Of a stretch of 64,000 nt of DNA, positions 41,288-51,000 are shown piece by piece; position 1 is the stretch's first letter, and every line of letters starts with the position of its first letter. Source of the stretch: a bacterium M00.F.Ca.ET.205.01.1.1. Its GTDB lineage: Bacteria; Pseudomonadota; Alphaproteobacteria; Rhizobiales; Rhizobiaceae. The position numbers and the translations under genes are program-made. The stretch is from NCBI GenBank assembly GCA_004791255.1, contig SRUQ01000003.1:148623-212622 (forward strand), written 5' to 3'. The notes beneath the pieces were generated by a model, which worked only from the letters and a program-made list of their open reading frames with translations, was not told the origin of the DNA and searched no databases.

Positions 41288-44233
41288 CTAATGCGCCTCG
41301 TCCCAGTTGTTGGCCGCCCGCGCGTCAACGTGGAGCGGCACCGACATCGACACCGCCGGCATCGCCGCGTTTTCCATGACATGGCGCACCACGGGGATCG
41401 TTGTCTCGACTTCCGCTTCGACCGTCTCGAAGATCAGTTCGTCGTGCACCTGCAGCAGCATGCGGGCCGACAGCTTCGCCTTGTCCAGCGCCTCTTCCAT
41501 GCGCACCATGGCGCGGCGGATGATGTCGGCGGCGGTGCCTTGCAGGCGTGCGTTGATCGAGGCGCGCTCGTTGAACGCGCGGATCGAAGGATTGGAAGAC
41601 CTGATATCAGGATAGTGGATGCGGCGACCGAAGATGGTTTCTACGAAGCCGTGCTCACGGGCATAGGCTTTGGTCTCCTCGATATAGTCGCGGATGCCAG
41701 GAAAACGCTCGAAATATTTCTTGATGTAGTTGCTGGCTTCCTCGCGCGGGATCGACAGCTGGTTGGCGAGGCCGAAGGCCGAGATGCCGTAGATGATGCC
41801 GAAATTGATCGCCTTGGCGCGGCGGCGAATCTCCGACGGCATGCCCTCCACAGGCACGTTGAACATTTCGGAGGCGGTGATGGCGTGGATGTCCGCTCCG
41901 TCGGCAAAAGCCTGCCGCAGTTGCGGGATTTCGGCGACATGGGCAAGCACGCGCAGCTCGATCTGGCTGTAATCGGCCGAGACCAGCTTGTTGCCCTTGT
42001 CGGCGATGAAGGCGGTCCTGATCTTGCGGCCCTCGGCGGTGCGCACCGGAATGTTCTGCAGGTTGGGATCGGAGGATGACAGACGCCCCGTCGTCGTAGC
42101 GGCCAGCGCATAAGATGTGTGGACGCGCTTCGTGTCGGGATGGATGAAGCCGGGCAGCGCGTCTGTGTAGGTCGATTTCAGCTTGGTCAACTGGCGCCAG
42201 TCGACGATCTTGCGCGGCAGTTCGTGGCCTTCGGCGGCGAGGTCTTCGAGGAGTTGCGCCGAGGTCGACCATTGCCCGGTCTTGGTCTTCGAGCCCCCAG
42301 GCAGCCCCATGCGGCCGAACAGGATGTCGCCGAGCTGCTTGGGCGAGCCAATATTGATGCGCTCGCCGATGAGTTGGTAGATTTCCTCTTCCAGCCGGGC
42401 GGCGCCTTGGGCCAGTTCGCCCGATAGCCTGGACAGGATCTGCCTGTCGACCGAGATGCCGCGCTGCTCCATGCGCGCCAGCACCGGTACCAGCGGCCGT
42501 TCCAGCCGCTCATAGACCGACACCAGGCCCTTGGCGGCGAGTCGCGGCTTCAGCAGCAGCCAGAGCCGCAGCGTCACATCGGCGTCCTCGGCCGCGTGGG
42601 CGGTCGCCCTGTCGAGGTCGACCTGGTCGAAGCCGACCGAGTTCTTGCCCGAGCCGGTCGCGTCCTTGAGCTGCAGCGGGCTGTGGCCGAGCCATTTCTC
42701 GGCAAGCGCATCCATGCCGTGGCCATGCGGGGTGCCGGCATCGAGCACATAGGAGATCAGCATGGTGTCGTCGAACGGCGCGACATCGACGCCGTAGCGG
42801 CTCATGATCACGAGGTCGTATTTCAGGTTCTGCGCGATCTTCAGGACGGATTTGTCCTCGAGCAGCGGCTTCAATATGGCCAGCGCCTCACGCAGCGGGA
42901 TCTGGTTGTCGAGCATTCCGCCGCCGAGCAGGTCGCCAGTGCCGCTCTTGTGGGTGAACGGCACATAGGCGGCGCGACCCGGCGCGATGGCCAGCGACAG
43001 GCCGATGAGCTCGGCCTGCATCGGGTCGGATGACGTCGCTCTGACGTCGAGGGCGACAATGCCGGCCTCCTGCGCCTCGGCGACCCAGGCCTTCAGCGTC
43101 GCGACATCGCGGATGCAGTGATAGGCCGAAATATCGATCTTGGCTGAAGTCGCGCCTTCCAGCCGCAGGGCGGACAGCAGGGAAGGGGTGTCGCCTTGCT
43201 TTGGCGTCTCCACCGCTCCCTCGGTCTCGCCGGTGCCGGCCGCATTTCGGGCGACGGGCGGCGCTCCGGCGCCGACATCAGGGCCGTGTGCTGCGTCGGC
43301 GCGCTCGACGATGACGGCGACAGCCTGGATGTCGCCGGCCTCCGTGCTGGTCGCTTCCGCCACGCGCCGGGTCAGCGAGGTGAATTCCATGGTCTTGAGG
43401 AAGCCGATCAGCTTCGGGCCGTCCGGCGCGTGCAGGACGAAATCATCCAGCCCTTCCGCCACCGGCACGTCGTTCTTCAACGTCACCAGCTGGCGCGAAA
43501 TGCGGGCCTTTTCGGTGTTGGCGATGATCGATTCGCGCCTCTTGTCCTGCTTGATCTCTGAGGCGCGGGCCAGCAGCGCGTCGAGATCGCCGAACTGCTC
43601 GAGCAATTGCGCCGCCGTCTTCGGCCCGATGCCAGGCACGCCCGGAACATTGTCGACGGAATCTCCGGTCAGCGCCTGCAGGTCGACCATCTTTCCCGGT
43701 GGCACACCCCATTTCTCGATTACCTCGGGAATGCCGATCTGGCGATCCTTCATCGGATCGTACATGCCGACCGTGTCGCCGACGAGCTGCATCAGGTCCT
43801 TGTCGGAGGAGATGATGGTCGTGTCGCCGCCGGCCTCGCAGGCCAGCCGGCAATAGGTGGCGATGAGATCGTCGGCTTCAAAACCTTCCATTTCGATGCA
43901 GGGCAGGTTGAATGCCCTGGTCGCCTGGCGGATCAGGCCGAATTGCGGGATGAGATCCTCCGGCGGGGCCGAACGGTTGGCCTTGTATTCGGGATAGAGG
44001 TCATTGCGGAAGGTTTTCGAGGAATAGTCAAAGATGACGGCGAAATGCGTCGGCACGATGCCGACATCGGTGTTGCGGGCATCCTGCATCAGCTTCCACA
44101 GCATGTTGCAGAAACCCGACACGGCGCCGACCGGCAGGCCGTCCGACTTGCGGGTCAGCGGCGGCAATGCGTGATAGGCACGGAAGATGTAGCCGGAGCC
44201 GTCGATGAGGAAGAGATGATCGCCTTTTTTCAT
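41288..44233 (-). CDS. polA: DNA polymerase I
   Basis: 981 residues from the ATG at 44233 (MKKGDHLFLIDGSGYIFRAY). Residues 1-290 form the 5'-3' exonuclease (GFEADDLIATYCRLACEAGG, ISSDKDLMQLV, GDSVDNVPGVPGIGPKTAAQ). The 3'-5' exonuclease-like domain spans about 360-560, and the polymerase domain follows: SADYSQIELRVLAHVAEIP (motif A), RRRAKAINFGIIYGIS (motif B) and LLQVHDELIFE (motif C). In the exonuclease motif I the usual DTET is DVRA (D396, V397, R398), so the catalytic Glu is missing; proofreading is probably lost. It repairs DNA and processes Okazaki fragments. Confidence 0.97.
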   Translation of the reverse strand: MKKGDHLFLIDGSGYIFRAYHALPPLTRKSDGLPVGAVSGFCNMLWKLMQDARNTDVGIVPTHFAVIFDYSSKTFRNDLYPEYKANRSAPPEDLIPQFGLIRQATRAFNLPCIEMEGFEADDLIATYCRLACEAGGDTTIISSDKDLMQLVGDTVGMYDPMKDRQIGIPEVIEKWGVPPGKMVDLQALTGDSVDNVPGVPGIGPKTAAQLLEQFGDLDALLARASEIKQDKRRESIIANTEKARISRQLVTLKNDVPVAEGLDDFVLHAPDGPKLIGFLKTMEFTSLTRRVAEATSTEAGDIQAVAVIVERADAAHGPDVGAGAPPVARNAAGTGETEGAVETPKQGDTPSLLSALRLEGATSAKIDISAYHCIRDVATLKAWVAEAQEAGIVALDVRATSSDPMQAELIGLSLAIAPGRAAYVPFTHKSGTGDLLGGGMLDNQIPLREALAILKPLLEDKSVLKIAQNLKYDLVIMSRYGVDVAPFDDTMLISYVLDAGTPHGHGMDALAEKWLGHSPLQLKDATGSGKNSVGFDQVDLDRATAHAAEDADVTLRLWLLLKPRLAAKGLVSVYERLERPLVPVLARMEQRGISVDRQILSRLSGELAQGAARLEEEIYQLIGERINIGSPKQLGDILFGRMGLPGGSKTKTGQWSTSAQLLEDLAAEGHELPRKIVDWRQLTKLKSTYTDALPGFIHPDTKRVHTSYALAATTTGRLSSSDPNLQNIPVRTAEGRKIRTAFIADKGNKLVSADYSQIELRVLAHVAEIPQLRQAFADGADIHAITASEMFNVPVEGMPSEIRRRAKAINFGIIYGISAFGLANQLSIPREEASNYIKKYFERFPGIRDYIEETKAYAREHGFVETIFGRRIHYPDIRSSNPSIRAFNERASINARLQGTAADIIRRAMVRMEEALDKAKLSARMLLQVHDELIFETVEAEVETTIPVVRHVMENAAMPAVSMSVPLHVDARAANNWDEAH

Positions 44234-44370
44234 GCCGGCAGGGATAGCGCGGCGCGATGGCTTGGTCCATGCCAAAGGCATGGCCAGGTACAGGTTCCGT
44301 CAACACCCTGACAATTCCTGGCGGGGCAGGCCCGCTCACGGGCATGTTACAAAAGTGTAACGTTGGTGCC

Positions 44371-44400
44371 CTTGAATCGCCATGTTCCGAGACCCAAATA
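44371..44400 (+). promoter_or_regulatory. Candidate promoter of the small RNA
   Basis: CTTGAA at 44371 and CAAATA at 44395, spaced by 18 bp, resemble the rhizobial housekeeping (RpoD) -35 and -10 elements. Transcription would begin near 44407 and reach the terminator at 44552, giving an RNA of about 150 nt. Confidence 0.45.
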
Positions 44401-44404
44401 CACG

Positions 44405-44552
44405 GCATCGGCAATTTTCGCCGAAGTCCGGAGCAAGGCCCGTCCCCCGCCTATCCCGGACACCTGCGGCAGCCTATCCCCCCTCTCCGGGCTGCCGCAT
44501 CGTTTCGAGTAGAGGCCGCCGTGGTTCCCCCTCCACCACGGCGGTCTTTTTT
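44405..44552 (+). ncRNA. Trans-acting sRNA candidate, alpha-r7 (Smr7C)-like
   Basis: About 148 nt with three consecutive hairpins whose loops are rich in C. Hairpin at 44426-44461 (GTCCGG/CCGGAC, loop with CCCGTCCCCCGCC); hairpin at 44466-44498 (perfect 9-bp stem GCGGCAGCC/GGCTGCCGC, loop TATCCCCCCTCTCC); hairpin at 44516-44544 (10-bp stem CCGCCGTGGT/ACCACGGCGG, loop TCCCCCTCC) followed by TCTTTTTTT. Loops with CCTCC-like runs can pair with Shine-Dalgarno sequences. The alpha-r7 family of Rhizobiales (Smr7C in Sinorhizobium) has this shape and, as I recall, lies next to polA, as here. The name rests on shape and location, not on alignment. Confidence 0.65.
44516..44552 (+). terminator. Terminator of the small RNA
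   Basis: Perfect 10-bp stem CCGCCGTGGT/ACCACGGCGG, 9-base loop TCCCCCTCC, and a T tract (TCTTTTTTT). It is the 3' hairpin of the small RNA; transcription of the downstream dipeptidase gene must start after it. Confidence 0.85.
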
Positions 44553-44653
44553 TGCCTTGGAGCAGGCGCTTGCCGGCGTGGTCCAATCGTCCCGGGCTTT
44601 TCGTTTTCCCGCTCTGCCTTTACGGTTCGGGCACTGAATCGAAAGGCTTGCAA

Positions 44654-46039
44654 ATGTCCGCAGTTTCCCCCGTTCTCGACCGCCTCGACAAGAACCTCGA
44701 CCAGAGCCTGGAACGCCTGTTCGGCCTGCTCCGGATCAAGTCGATCTCCACCGACCCTGCCTACAGCGACGACTGCCGCAAGGCGGCGGAATGGCTGGTG
44801 GCGGAGCTCAAGCTGATCGGCTTCGACGCCAGCGTGCGCGATACGCCTGGACACCCGATGGTGGTAGCCCATCATGAAGGGCCGGCGGGCGCGCCGCATG
44901 TGCTGTTCTACGGCCACTACGACGTGCAGCCGGTCGATCCGATCGAATTGTGGGAAAACGACCCGTTCGCGCCCGCCGTCAAGGAGATCGCGCCCGGCCA
45001 CAAGGTCATCACCGGCCGCGGCTCGGCCGACGACAAGGGACAATTGATGACCTTCGTCGAGGCATGCCGGGCCTGGAAACAGGTGCATGGCGATCTGCCC
45101 TGCCGCGTCACCATCCTGTTCGAGGGCGAGGAAGAGTCCGGATCGCCGTCGCTGAAGCCGTTCCTCGAGGCCAACGCCGCCGAGCTCAGCACCGATTTCG
45201 CGCTGGTCTGCGACACAGGCATGTGGGACCGCGAGACGCCGTCCATCTGCGTCTCGCTGCGCGGCCTGGTCGGCGAGGAGGTCACGATCAAGGCCGCCGA
45301 CCGCGACCTGCATTCGGGCCTCTATGGCGGCGCTGCCGCCAACCCGATCCGCATCCTGGCCAAGGTGCTGGCCGATATCCACGACAAGGACGGCCATGTC
45401 ACCATTCCCGGCTTCTATGACGGCGTCGAGGAAACGCCGACGCAGGTGCTGAAATCCTGGGAGACGCTGGGTGAAACGGCGGAGACCTTTCTTGGCCCCA
45501 TCGGCCTGTCGATCCCGTCGGGCGAAAAGGGTCGCTCGGTGCTGGAACTAACCTGGGCGCGGCCGACGGCGGAGTTCAACGGCATCATCGGCGGGTACAC
45601 GGGCAAGGGCTTCAAGACGGTGATTGCAGCGGAGGCCTCGGCCAAGCTCTCGTTCCGCCTCGTCCACAAGCAGGATCCCGACAAGATCCGGGCGGCCTTC
45701 CAGCAATTCGTCAAGGAGCGCATTCCGGCCGACTGTTCGGTCGAATTCCATCCGCATGGCGGGTCGCCGGCGATCCAGCTCTCCTACGACTCGCCGTTCC
45801 TGGCCAAGGCCAAGGACGCGCTGTCCGACGAATGGGAGAAACAGGCCGTCACCACCGGCAGCGGCGGCTCGATCCCGGTGGTCGGCGATTTCCAGACCTA
45901 TCTCGGCATCGAATCGCTGCTGGTCGGCTTCGGCCTCGACGACGACCGCATCCATTCGCCGAACGAGAAATACGAGCTGAGCTCCTTCCACAAGGGCCAG
46001 CGCTCCTGGGCGCGCATTCTCGACGCGCTAACCCGCTAG
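44654..46039 (+). CDS. M20 family dipeptidase
   Basis: 461 residues from ATG 44654. Zinc-ligand motifs: FYGHYDVQPVDP (His, Asp), GRGSADDKGQLM (bridging Asp), EGEEESGSPSL (catalytic Glu plus ligand Glu), FALVCDTGMWD (Asp), and the last His in RIHSPNEKYELSSFHKG. This is the pattern of M20A/PepV-CNDP-like cytosolic dipeptidases. The dimerisation lid domain lies at about 200-370 (DLHSGLYGGAAANP). Upstream frame back to 44552 is inside the terminator and not used. Confidence 0.93.
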   Translation: MSAVSPVLDRLDKNLDQSLERLFGLLRIKSISTDPAYSDDCRKAAEWLVAELKLIGFDASVRDTPGHPMVVAHHEGPAGAPHVLFYGHYDVQPVDPIELWENDPFAPAVKEIAPGHKVITGRGSADDKGQLMTFVEACRAWKQVHGDLPCRVTILFEGEEESGSPSLKPFLEANAAELSTDFALVCDTGMWDRETPSICVSLRGLVGEEVTIKAADRDLHSGLYGGAAANPIRILAKVLADIHDKDGHVTIPGFYDGVEETPTQVLKSWETLGETAETFLGPIGLSIPSGEKGRSVLELTWARPTAEFNGIIGGYTGKGFKTVIAAEASAKLSFRLVHKQDPDKIRAAFQQFVKERIPADCSVEFHPHGGSPAIQLSYDSPFLAKAKDALSDEWEKQAVTTGSGGSIPVVGDFQTYLGIESLLVGFGLDDDRIHSPNEKYELSSFHKGQRSWARILDALTR

Positions 46040-46115
46040 GGCGGAAAAGACGTTTTCTTGTTGATTTTTCACCGGATCGCGGCGAGGACGGGTAACGCCG
46101 CGACCGGAGAAGACA

Positions 46116-46736
46116 ATGGCCGACATCCGCTTCCACAAGAATGACCTGCCCGACCTGTCGCACTACAATGTCGACGCGGTGGCCATCGATACCGAGACGC
46201 TGGGGCTGAACCCGCACCGCGACCGGCTGTGCGTGGTGCAAATTTCGCCCGGCGACGGCAGCGCCGACGTCATCCAGATCGCGCAGGGACAGAAGAAGGC
46301 GCCGAACCTGGTCAGCCTGCTCAGGAACCGCGGCATATCAAAGCTGTTTCATTTCGGCCGTTTCGATCTTGCCGTCCTCTACAACGCCTTTGGGGTGATG
46401 CCCGAGCCGGTGTTCTGCACCAAGATCGCGTCGCGGTTGACCCGCACCTATACCGACCGCCACGGGCTGAAGGACATCTGCTTCGAACTGCTCGGCGTTG
46501 GCCTGTCCAAGGCGCAGCAATCGTCGGATTGGGCGGCCGAGACGCTGTCGCCGGAACAGCTCGAATATGCCGCTTCCGACGTACTCTATCTGCACCGGTT
46601 GCGCGAGGTGCTGGCGGCGCGCCTGGCGCGCGAGGGGCGGACAAAGGAGGCCGATGCCTGCTTCCGCTTCCTGCCGACCCGCGCCAAACTCGATTTGCTG
46701 GGCTGGGCCGAAGAGGATATCTTCGCCCATAGCTGA
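46116..46736 (+). CDS. nrnC: NrnC nanoRNase (DEDDy 3'-5' exoribonuclease)
   Basis: 206 residues, the size of NrnC of Bartonella and Brucella. Motifs: VAIDTETLGLNPHRDRLCVV (DxE), LFHFGRFDLAVLYNAFGVMP (Asp), and ASDVLYLHRL preceded by LEYAA (Tyr and Asp of DEDDy). There is no HRDC domain, unlike RNase D. NrnC replaces Orn in alphaproteobacteria and degrades two- to few-nucleotide RNAs. It starts 76 bp after the dipeptidase stop with a ggagaag site. Confidence 0.92.
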   Translation: MADIRFHKNDLPDLSHYNVDAVAIDTETLGLNPHRDRLCVVQISPGDGSADVIQIAQGQKKAPNLVSLLRNRGISKLFHFGRFDLAVLYNAFGVMPEPVFCTKIASRLTRTYTDRHGLKDICFELLGVGLSKAQQSSDWAAETLSPEQLEYAASDVLYLHRLREVLAARLAREGRTKEADACFRFLPTRAKLDLLGWAEEDIFAHS

Positions 46737-46763
46737 TGGCGGTGTGGCATTGGCGCCTCAACG

Positions 46764-46804
46764 GCCGTCAGGGAACCAGACGCATGCGGACGCGTTCTGA
46801 CGGC
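46764..46804 (+). terminator. Possible hairpin after nrnC
   Basis: GCCGTCAG and CTGACGGC are perfect 8-bp complements around a 25-base loop that itself holds GCATGC. No T tract follows. It could be a weak terminator or a leader structure of the small gene that begins 16 bp later. Confidence 0.3.
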
Positions 46805-46820
46805 TCGAAGAGGGGATGAC

Positions 46821-47024
46821 ATGACCGACCGAAAGCCGATATCGACGGCGCCGACCGATGGCTCCAAGGTCTCCGTTACCTGGAAGGACAGCGACGGCGT
46901 CCTCAACGAATCCATCGCGCAATATCGCGATGAGGGCTGGTGGGTCTATATCGACAGCCACACGCAAAAGAAGGTCGAACCGACCAGCTGGCGGCCCGCT
47001 GCCAGCGACGATGACGACCAATGA
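46821..47024 (+). CDS. Small acidic protein (hypothetical)
   Basis: 67 residues (MTDRKPISTAPTDGSKVSVT) with aggggatgac as ribosome binding site. Segments GWWVYIDSHTQ and PTSWRPAASDDDDQ resemble a family of small Trp-rich proteins found in Rhizobiales, with ISTAPxDG as N-terminal motif. No membrane segment. Function unknown. Confidence 0.75.
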   Translation: MTDRKPISTAPTDGSKVSVTWKDSDGVLNESIAQYRDEGWWVYIDSHTQKKVEPTSWRPAASDDDDQ

Positions 47025-47132
47025 GCGCACCGCTGGCGAGCCCGACTGCTTTCGAATAGCCTGAAGCCGTTGATATCAAGGCCGATTCGGAGCCACAGCT
47101 CCGCCTCGCTTTTTTGCTCGGAGGAAATCACT

Positions 47133-47387
47133 ATGGGTGTCGAAAGCCTGCTCGTCTTCATCATCATCGGTGCCATCGCCGGCTGGCTCGCCGGTCTCAT
47201 CGTTTCCGGCTTCGGCTTCGGCCTGATCGGCAACATCATCGTCGGCATCGTCGGCGCCTTCATCGCCGGCTGGCTGTTCCCGCGGATCGGTTTTTCCATC
47301 GGCGGCGGCATTCTCGGCTCCATCATCCACGCCACGATCGGCGCCATCATCCTGCTGGTGCTGGTCAAGGTGCTGAGGCGAGCCTGA
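47133..47387 (+). CDS. GlsB/YeaQ/YmgE-family small membrane protein
   Basis: 84 residues from the ATG after ggaggaaat. Three hydrophobic helices (LLVFIIIGAIAGWLAGLIVS; LIGNIIVGIVGAFIAGWLFP; GGGILGSIIHATIGAIILLV) rich in Gly, as usual for transglycosylase-associated/GlsB proteins linked to stress. It is next to another tiny membrane protein. Confidence 0.92.
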   Translation: MGVESLLVFIIIGAIAGWLAGLIVSGFGFGLIGNIIVGIVGAFIAGWLFPRIGFSIGGGILGSIIHATIGAIILLVLVKVLRRA

Positions 47388-47412
47388 GGCTCGATATTGA
47401 ACGGAGCGCGCC

Positions 47413-47559
47413 ATGAACCAGAACCGACTCTATTTCATCATTGGCGCGCTCGTCGTCGCGGTCATCGTGCTGGGCGCTTACGTCTATCACGAGCAGACCA
47501 AGCCGAAGGGCGTCGAGCTCAAGATCGACGACAAGGGCATTTCGATCCAGCAGAACTGA
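47413..47559 (+). CDS. Small single-pass membrane protein (hypothetical)
   Basis: 48 residues, too short for most gene calls. ATG at 47413 follows cggagcgcgcc. MNQNRLYFIIGALVVAVIVL is one membrane helix, followed by a short polar tail (HEQTKPKGVELKIDDKG, ending SIQQN). Starts 25 bp after the GlsB-like gene and is probably on the same transcript. Function unknown. Confidence 0.65.
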   Translation: MNQNRLYFIIGALVVAVIVLGAYVYHEQTKPKGVELKIDDKGISIQQN

Positions 47560-47670
47560 ACTGCTGTCTATCGGCAGGTGGGGGAGTGTCACCTGCTTGT
47601 CCTCCCTGCAAGGAACAACCGGGCTTTTAGAAAATCCTAAGGAATTTCAAAAGTCTGCATAAACCCTGCT

Positions 47671-47717
47671 TTAACGCGCCCTTAAGGGTAAGCGCTTGTT
47701 TTTATTGCATGCCGTTA
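47671..47717 (+). promoter_or_regulatory. CtrA-like box and diverged 47-bp repeat, left copy
   Basis: TTAACGCGCCCTTAA fits the alphaproteobacterial CtrA consensus TTAA-N7-TTAA. The following GGTAAGCGCTTGTTTTTATT and GCCGTTA recur, in the same orientation and at 37 of 47 positions, at 54820-54866, on the other side of the giant ATPase gene. It may be a promoter for a plus-strand RNA or a trace of recombination. Confidence 0.45.
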
Positions 47718-48031
47718 CCGGTCGCCGCACTCAAAGGTCAAGCCAACAGTGGCGACCACCCCTCCAACCCTCATGGTAGCGCTGCAAGCTTTCCGCTCAG
47801 GCGCTGGATCTTGGCCGCATTTCGCCAAAGGGGACCATTTCACCGCCCCTGTAACCGCTTGAGCTCAGCCTACTTAAAAAGGGCATCCGTTCGCCGCTCA
47901 TACGATATCGAGTCCCCAGGAGGGATCCCGTCAACACAGCGCTGCAACTGTGTTCATCTGATGAGGGGGGTCTCGAGCGAGGTTTGCAGCTTCAAAGCCG
48001 GTCCCCGCAACCAATTTCATCATAAATCAAT
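47718..48031 (+). other. Non-coding stretch before the terminator, possible small RNA
   Basis: No credible gene lies in these 314 bp. There is a hairpin at 47933-47954 (AACACAG/CTGTGTT) and several G- or C-rich blocks. Since a promoter-like box precedes it and an intrinsic terminator follows it on the plus strand, a structured RNA is possible. I do not recognise a family; a tmRNA or tRNA was looked for and not found. Confidence 0.22.
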
Positions 48032-48062
48032 AACCGTCCCGGTCTAACCGGGGCGGTTTTTG
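48032..48062 (+). terminator. Intrinsic terminator overlapping the end of the giant ATPase gene
   Basis: AACCGTCCCGG and CCGGGGCGGTT form an 11-bp stem with one T-G pair and loop TCTAA, followed by TTTTTG on the plus strand. The stop codon (TAG) of the minus-strand giant gene is inside the loop, at 48044-48046. Confidence 0.75.
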
Positions 48063-51000
48063 CGTTTTGAATTCGGGTATGCCTTGACCGCTCCAATCGG
48101 TGGGCTGGTCCGGGAGCGGCCCGCAGGCTGTGGAAGCGTGGCGAAGGCCTTGAACAGCACGTGGAGTTCGCGCCGATAGTCTGGATCGATGCTTGCGATC
48201 GCTTGGCGCGCAACACGAGACATGGTGCTCGGCGCCCAGATTCGCCCCTGAGCATCGAGCGAAAAAATCAGTGTTCGGTTGGAAAACGCGCGTGTGTTGC
48301 CTAGGTGCCCTGAGGACTCGCCTCGATTATAGCGCTGCAGCTTGAGCAGCCCGACCAGTTGCAGTTCTCTCTTTTCCAGCATTTCGAGGATTATTTCGCG
48401 ATTTCCGAGGAGCCGCGCACCGCTTATCTCCCAGACATGCTCGCCCCGCCCACCTTCGGCGCCCCATGCCTCAGCCTGGAACGCGAGGCGTTGCCCCCGC
48501 GACCAGCTGCGCGGGATAGCGTCGTCGGGAGTGAGCGCCAGCGCGTCGCGAACCCAGGCCGCAGGGCGAGGACGCTGATGCGCGGATGTCGCCGCATAGG
48601 GATCTTGGCGGTCGAACTTGCGCTCGCTGTGCTGATCGCGCTCGATCCACGCACGTACTGAGTGTCCGTCGTCCCCGAAGAGACGGCTGACCTCATCCTG
48701 GTCGTCGGGAAGCCACCGGGCGGAAGGTTCCTCGGCGAGCACCGCCATGACGATGTTGCGAGCGTCCCGCGCGTTGGCGAGCACGCTTCGCATCGCAACG
48801 TCTAAGTCGTTGGTGATCGACCAGTGTCCGGCAACGGGCATCCAGTCGCCCGTTAGGTGCTTCTCGTCGACGCCGAGTAACGGCGCTAACAGCCGATAAT
48901 CGTCTGCCGGCCTGCTGCGTTCACCGGGGTCGGGAATCGCCAGCGCTAATTCGCTCGGCAGGTCGAGCGGAAACAGATCGGTGGCGTCGGCAAGCCAAAG
49001 ACCGTCAGGCCTGGTATTTTGATATTCCGCGAGAAACGCATCCCAGGCATCGCCACCCCAGTCCTGGCCGGTCACAACCCGAGTTGCGAGCATCTCGCCG
49101 GCGGCCAGCATCAGGCCATGCCAACCGAGATAACCGCCATATCGGTCACGATTGGGAACATAGCCCGATGACCAAGGCGCGTCATGGCTCGCGCTGCGCG
49201 GGCACTCGTTCATTCCGGAGACTTTGGCGTCCCAGAGCCGGACCCACTTGTGGATGAGATCCTCGACCTCCCACCCCGCGCAACCGAAAACCCGGCACAA
49301 CCGTTCGACTTGATATTTGATGAAATCGTAGTCGAAGTAGAAATCATCCTTCGGCCGCGGCGACGTTTTGGGACGCTGGATATATCGCTTCTCGCCGTAG
49401 TCAGTCTTCGACTCATATGGGAATGGCGAGCGATTGGCCTTGTCCAGGCGTGCGAGGAGTGCGGCGCGGTCCGCGCCGCTTTCAATAGCCGGCGCGATCC
49501 GCCGAAGCGCGTCGATTGCCGTCGCACGCATCACGACATGCGGGAAATCACTAGAAAAGGCGACCTTCTCGAGCAGCGTGCGGTAGTTGATAACTGCTGA
49601 TGGCGCGTCGCGCGCGATACGCGCGAGCGCTATCAAGAGCCAGAGCCGCGCATGCAATGGGTAGAAGGGCAACTTAGCGTCGCAGAAGGGCAGTGCTTGG
49701 TTATGGTCGAATCGGCGGACCAACCCGTCAATTACGTCGAAGCGGCCGACTATGGCGAGACGGCGCACCGCATGCGCTGCGCGCCAGCGCGCGACGGCTT
49801 CGGGCTGGCCAAGCCGCGCCCACAACAACCCGACGACTGCGTCTTCGACGTCTGCCGGCGCTGCGAACCGCGTATTCCAGGGGCCATCCCCGACTTCTGT
49901 CGGCAAGGTCTCATTGCTGAGCGCGAGGAAGCGTTCGAGGCCTTCGCCCAGCGCTTCGCTGCTGGCTGATGGCGCCATTTGTGCCGCCAGCGCCAGCCAC
50001 GCATTGCCGCCAAGACCTTCGGTATTCGAGCCTAGCGCCGAGACGACACGCTCGACGAGCTGCGCGCGATCGGCATTGAAGTCGCGGATCAGGCCCCGCC
50101 AGCCGCCCCACGCGTCAACGCTCGAGTTTGCTAGCTCGCGAGGGTGCTTTTCGGCGAGCCGGAGCGCCAGCCCAGGCAGCGCAGCATGCAACGCGGGCGA
50201 CTCTTCGCTCCACGCCGCGACAAGATCGTCCAGCGCGTTCACCTTATCAGCGAGGCTGGCCACACTGGATTCGACAACGGCCCGAACAAACTCGAGCCGC
50301 GCGGCAGGCGTGGTCGAGTGGGCTGCAATATCGATAAGTGTCCTGACCGGCCAGCGTTGCCCATAAGGTCCGACCTCCTCACTCAGGATTGCTCGGTCGA
50401 TTGCATCAGGCCCGCCAAACGGCGCGGGATAGGGGCTCGGCTTTCTAGGCTCCCTAACTGAAGCGCGTGGTGGGGATGACGGTTCCTCCTTTCTTCGCGC
50501 GGCAACTGCATCGATCCGCAAACGTAACGGAGCGTCCGGCGGAAGATACTGCTCGGCAAGTGTGCGCAAGCGGGCAATCGTCATAGACGATGGCGACAGC
50601 TGGTCGCTGCGGTCGATCTCCTCAACGAGGACGTCGAATAACCAATGAAGCTGATCTGCCGGCATCTGAGCGACCGCCTCCGCGGCGAAATCGCTCACAT
50701 GCCAGGTCCAGGTCTCAAGCGGTTCGGCCAGACCGAGGACGGCGGTGGCGAGGTCTGCAGGAAACTTGCCATTACGCACGAGCACGGTAAGCGCCGGACC
50801 GAGCGATAGGCCAAGTCGAGCCACATCGCGATCGTCCAGCCTCGCCACAGTCGCGAGGGTGGCTAGTCCGGCGGTGGGGACCATAGTCGCGGCATATTCG
50901 ATCCAAGGGAATTTGCTGTCCTCAGACTGGTTGAGTTCAAGAATGCGTGCAAGCGCGTGGCTTGCAGCTGGACTGAGTTCGGCTCCGGTATAGTGGCCGC

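Noticed and set aside
47718..48031. Possible tmRNA or tRNA before the terminator
   Set aside because: No acceptor stem pairing, no T arm with proper stem, and no tag-peptide frame could be found; only a low-confidence structured region is reported.
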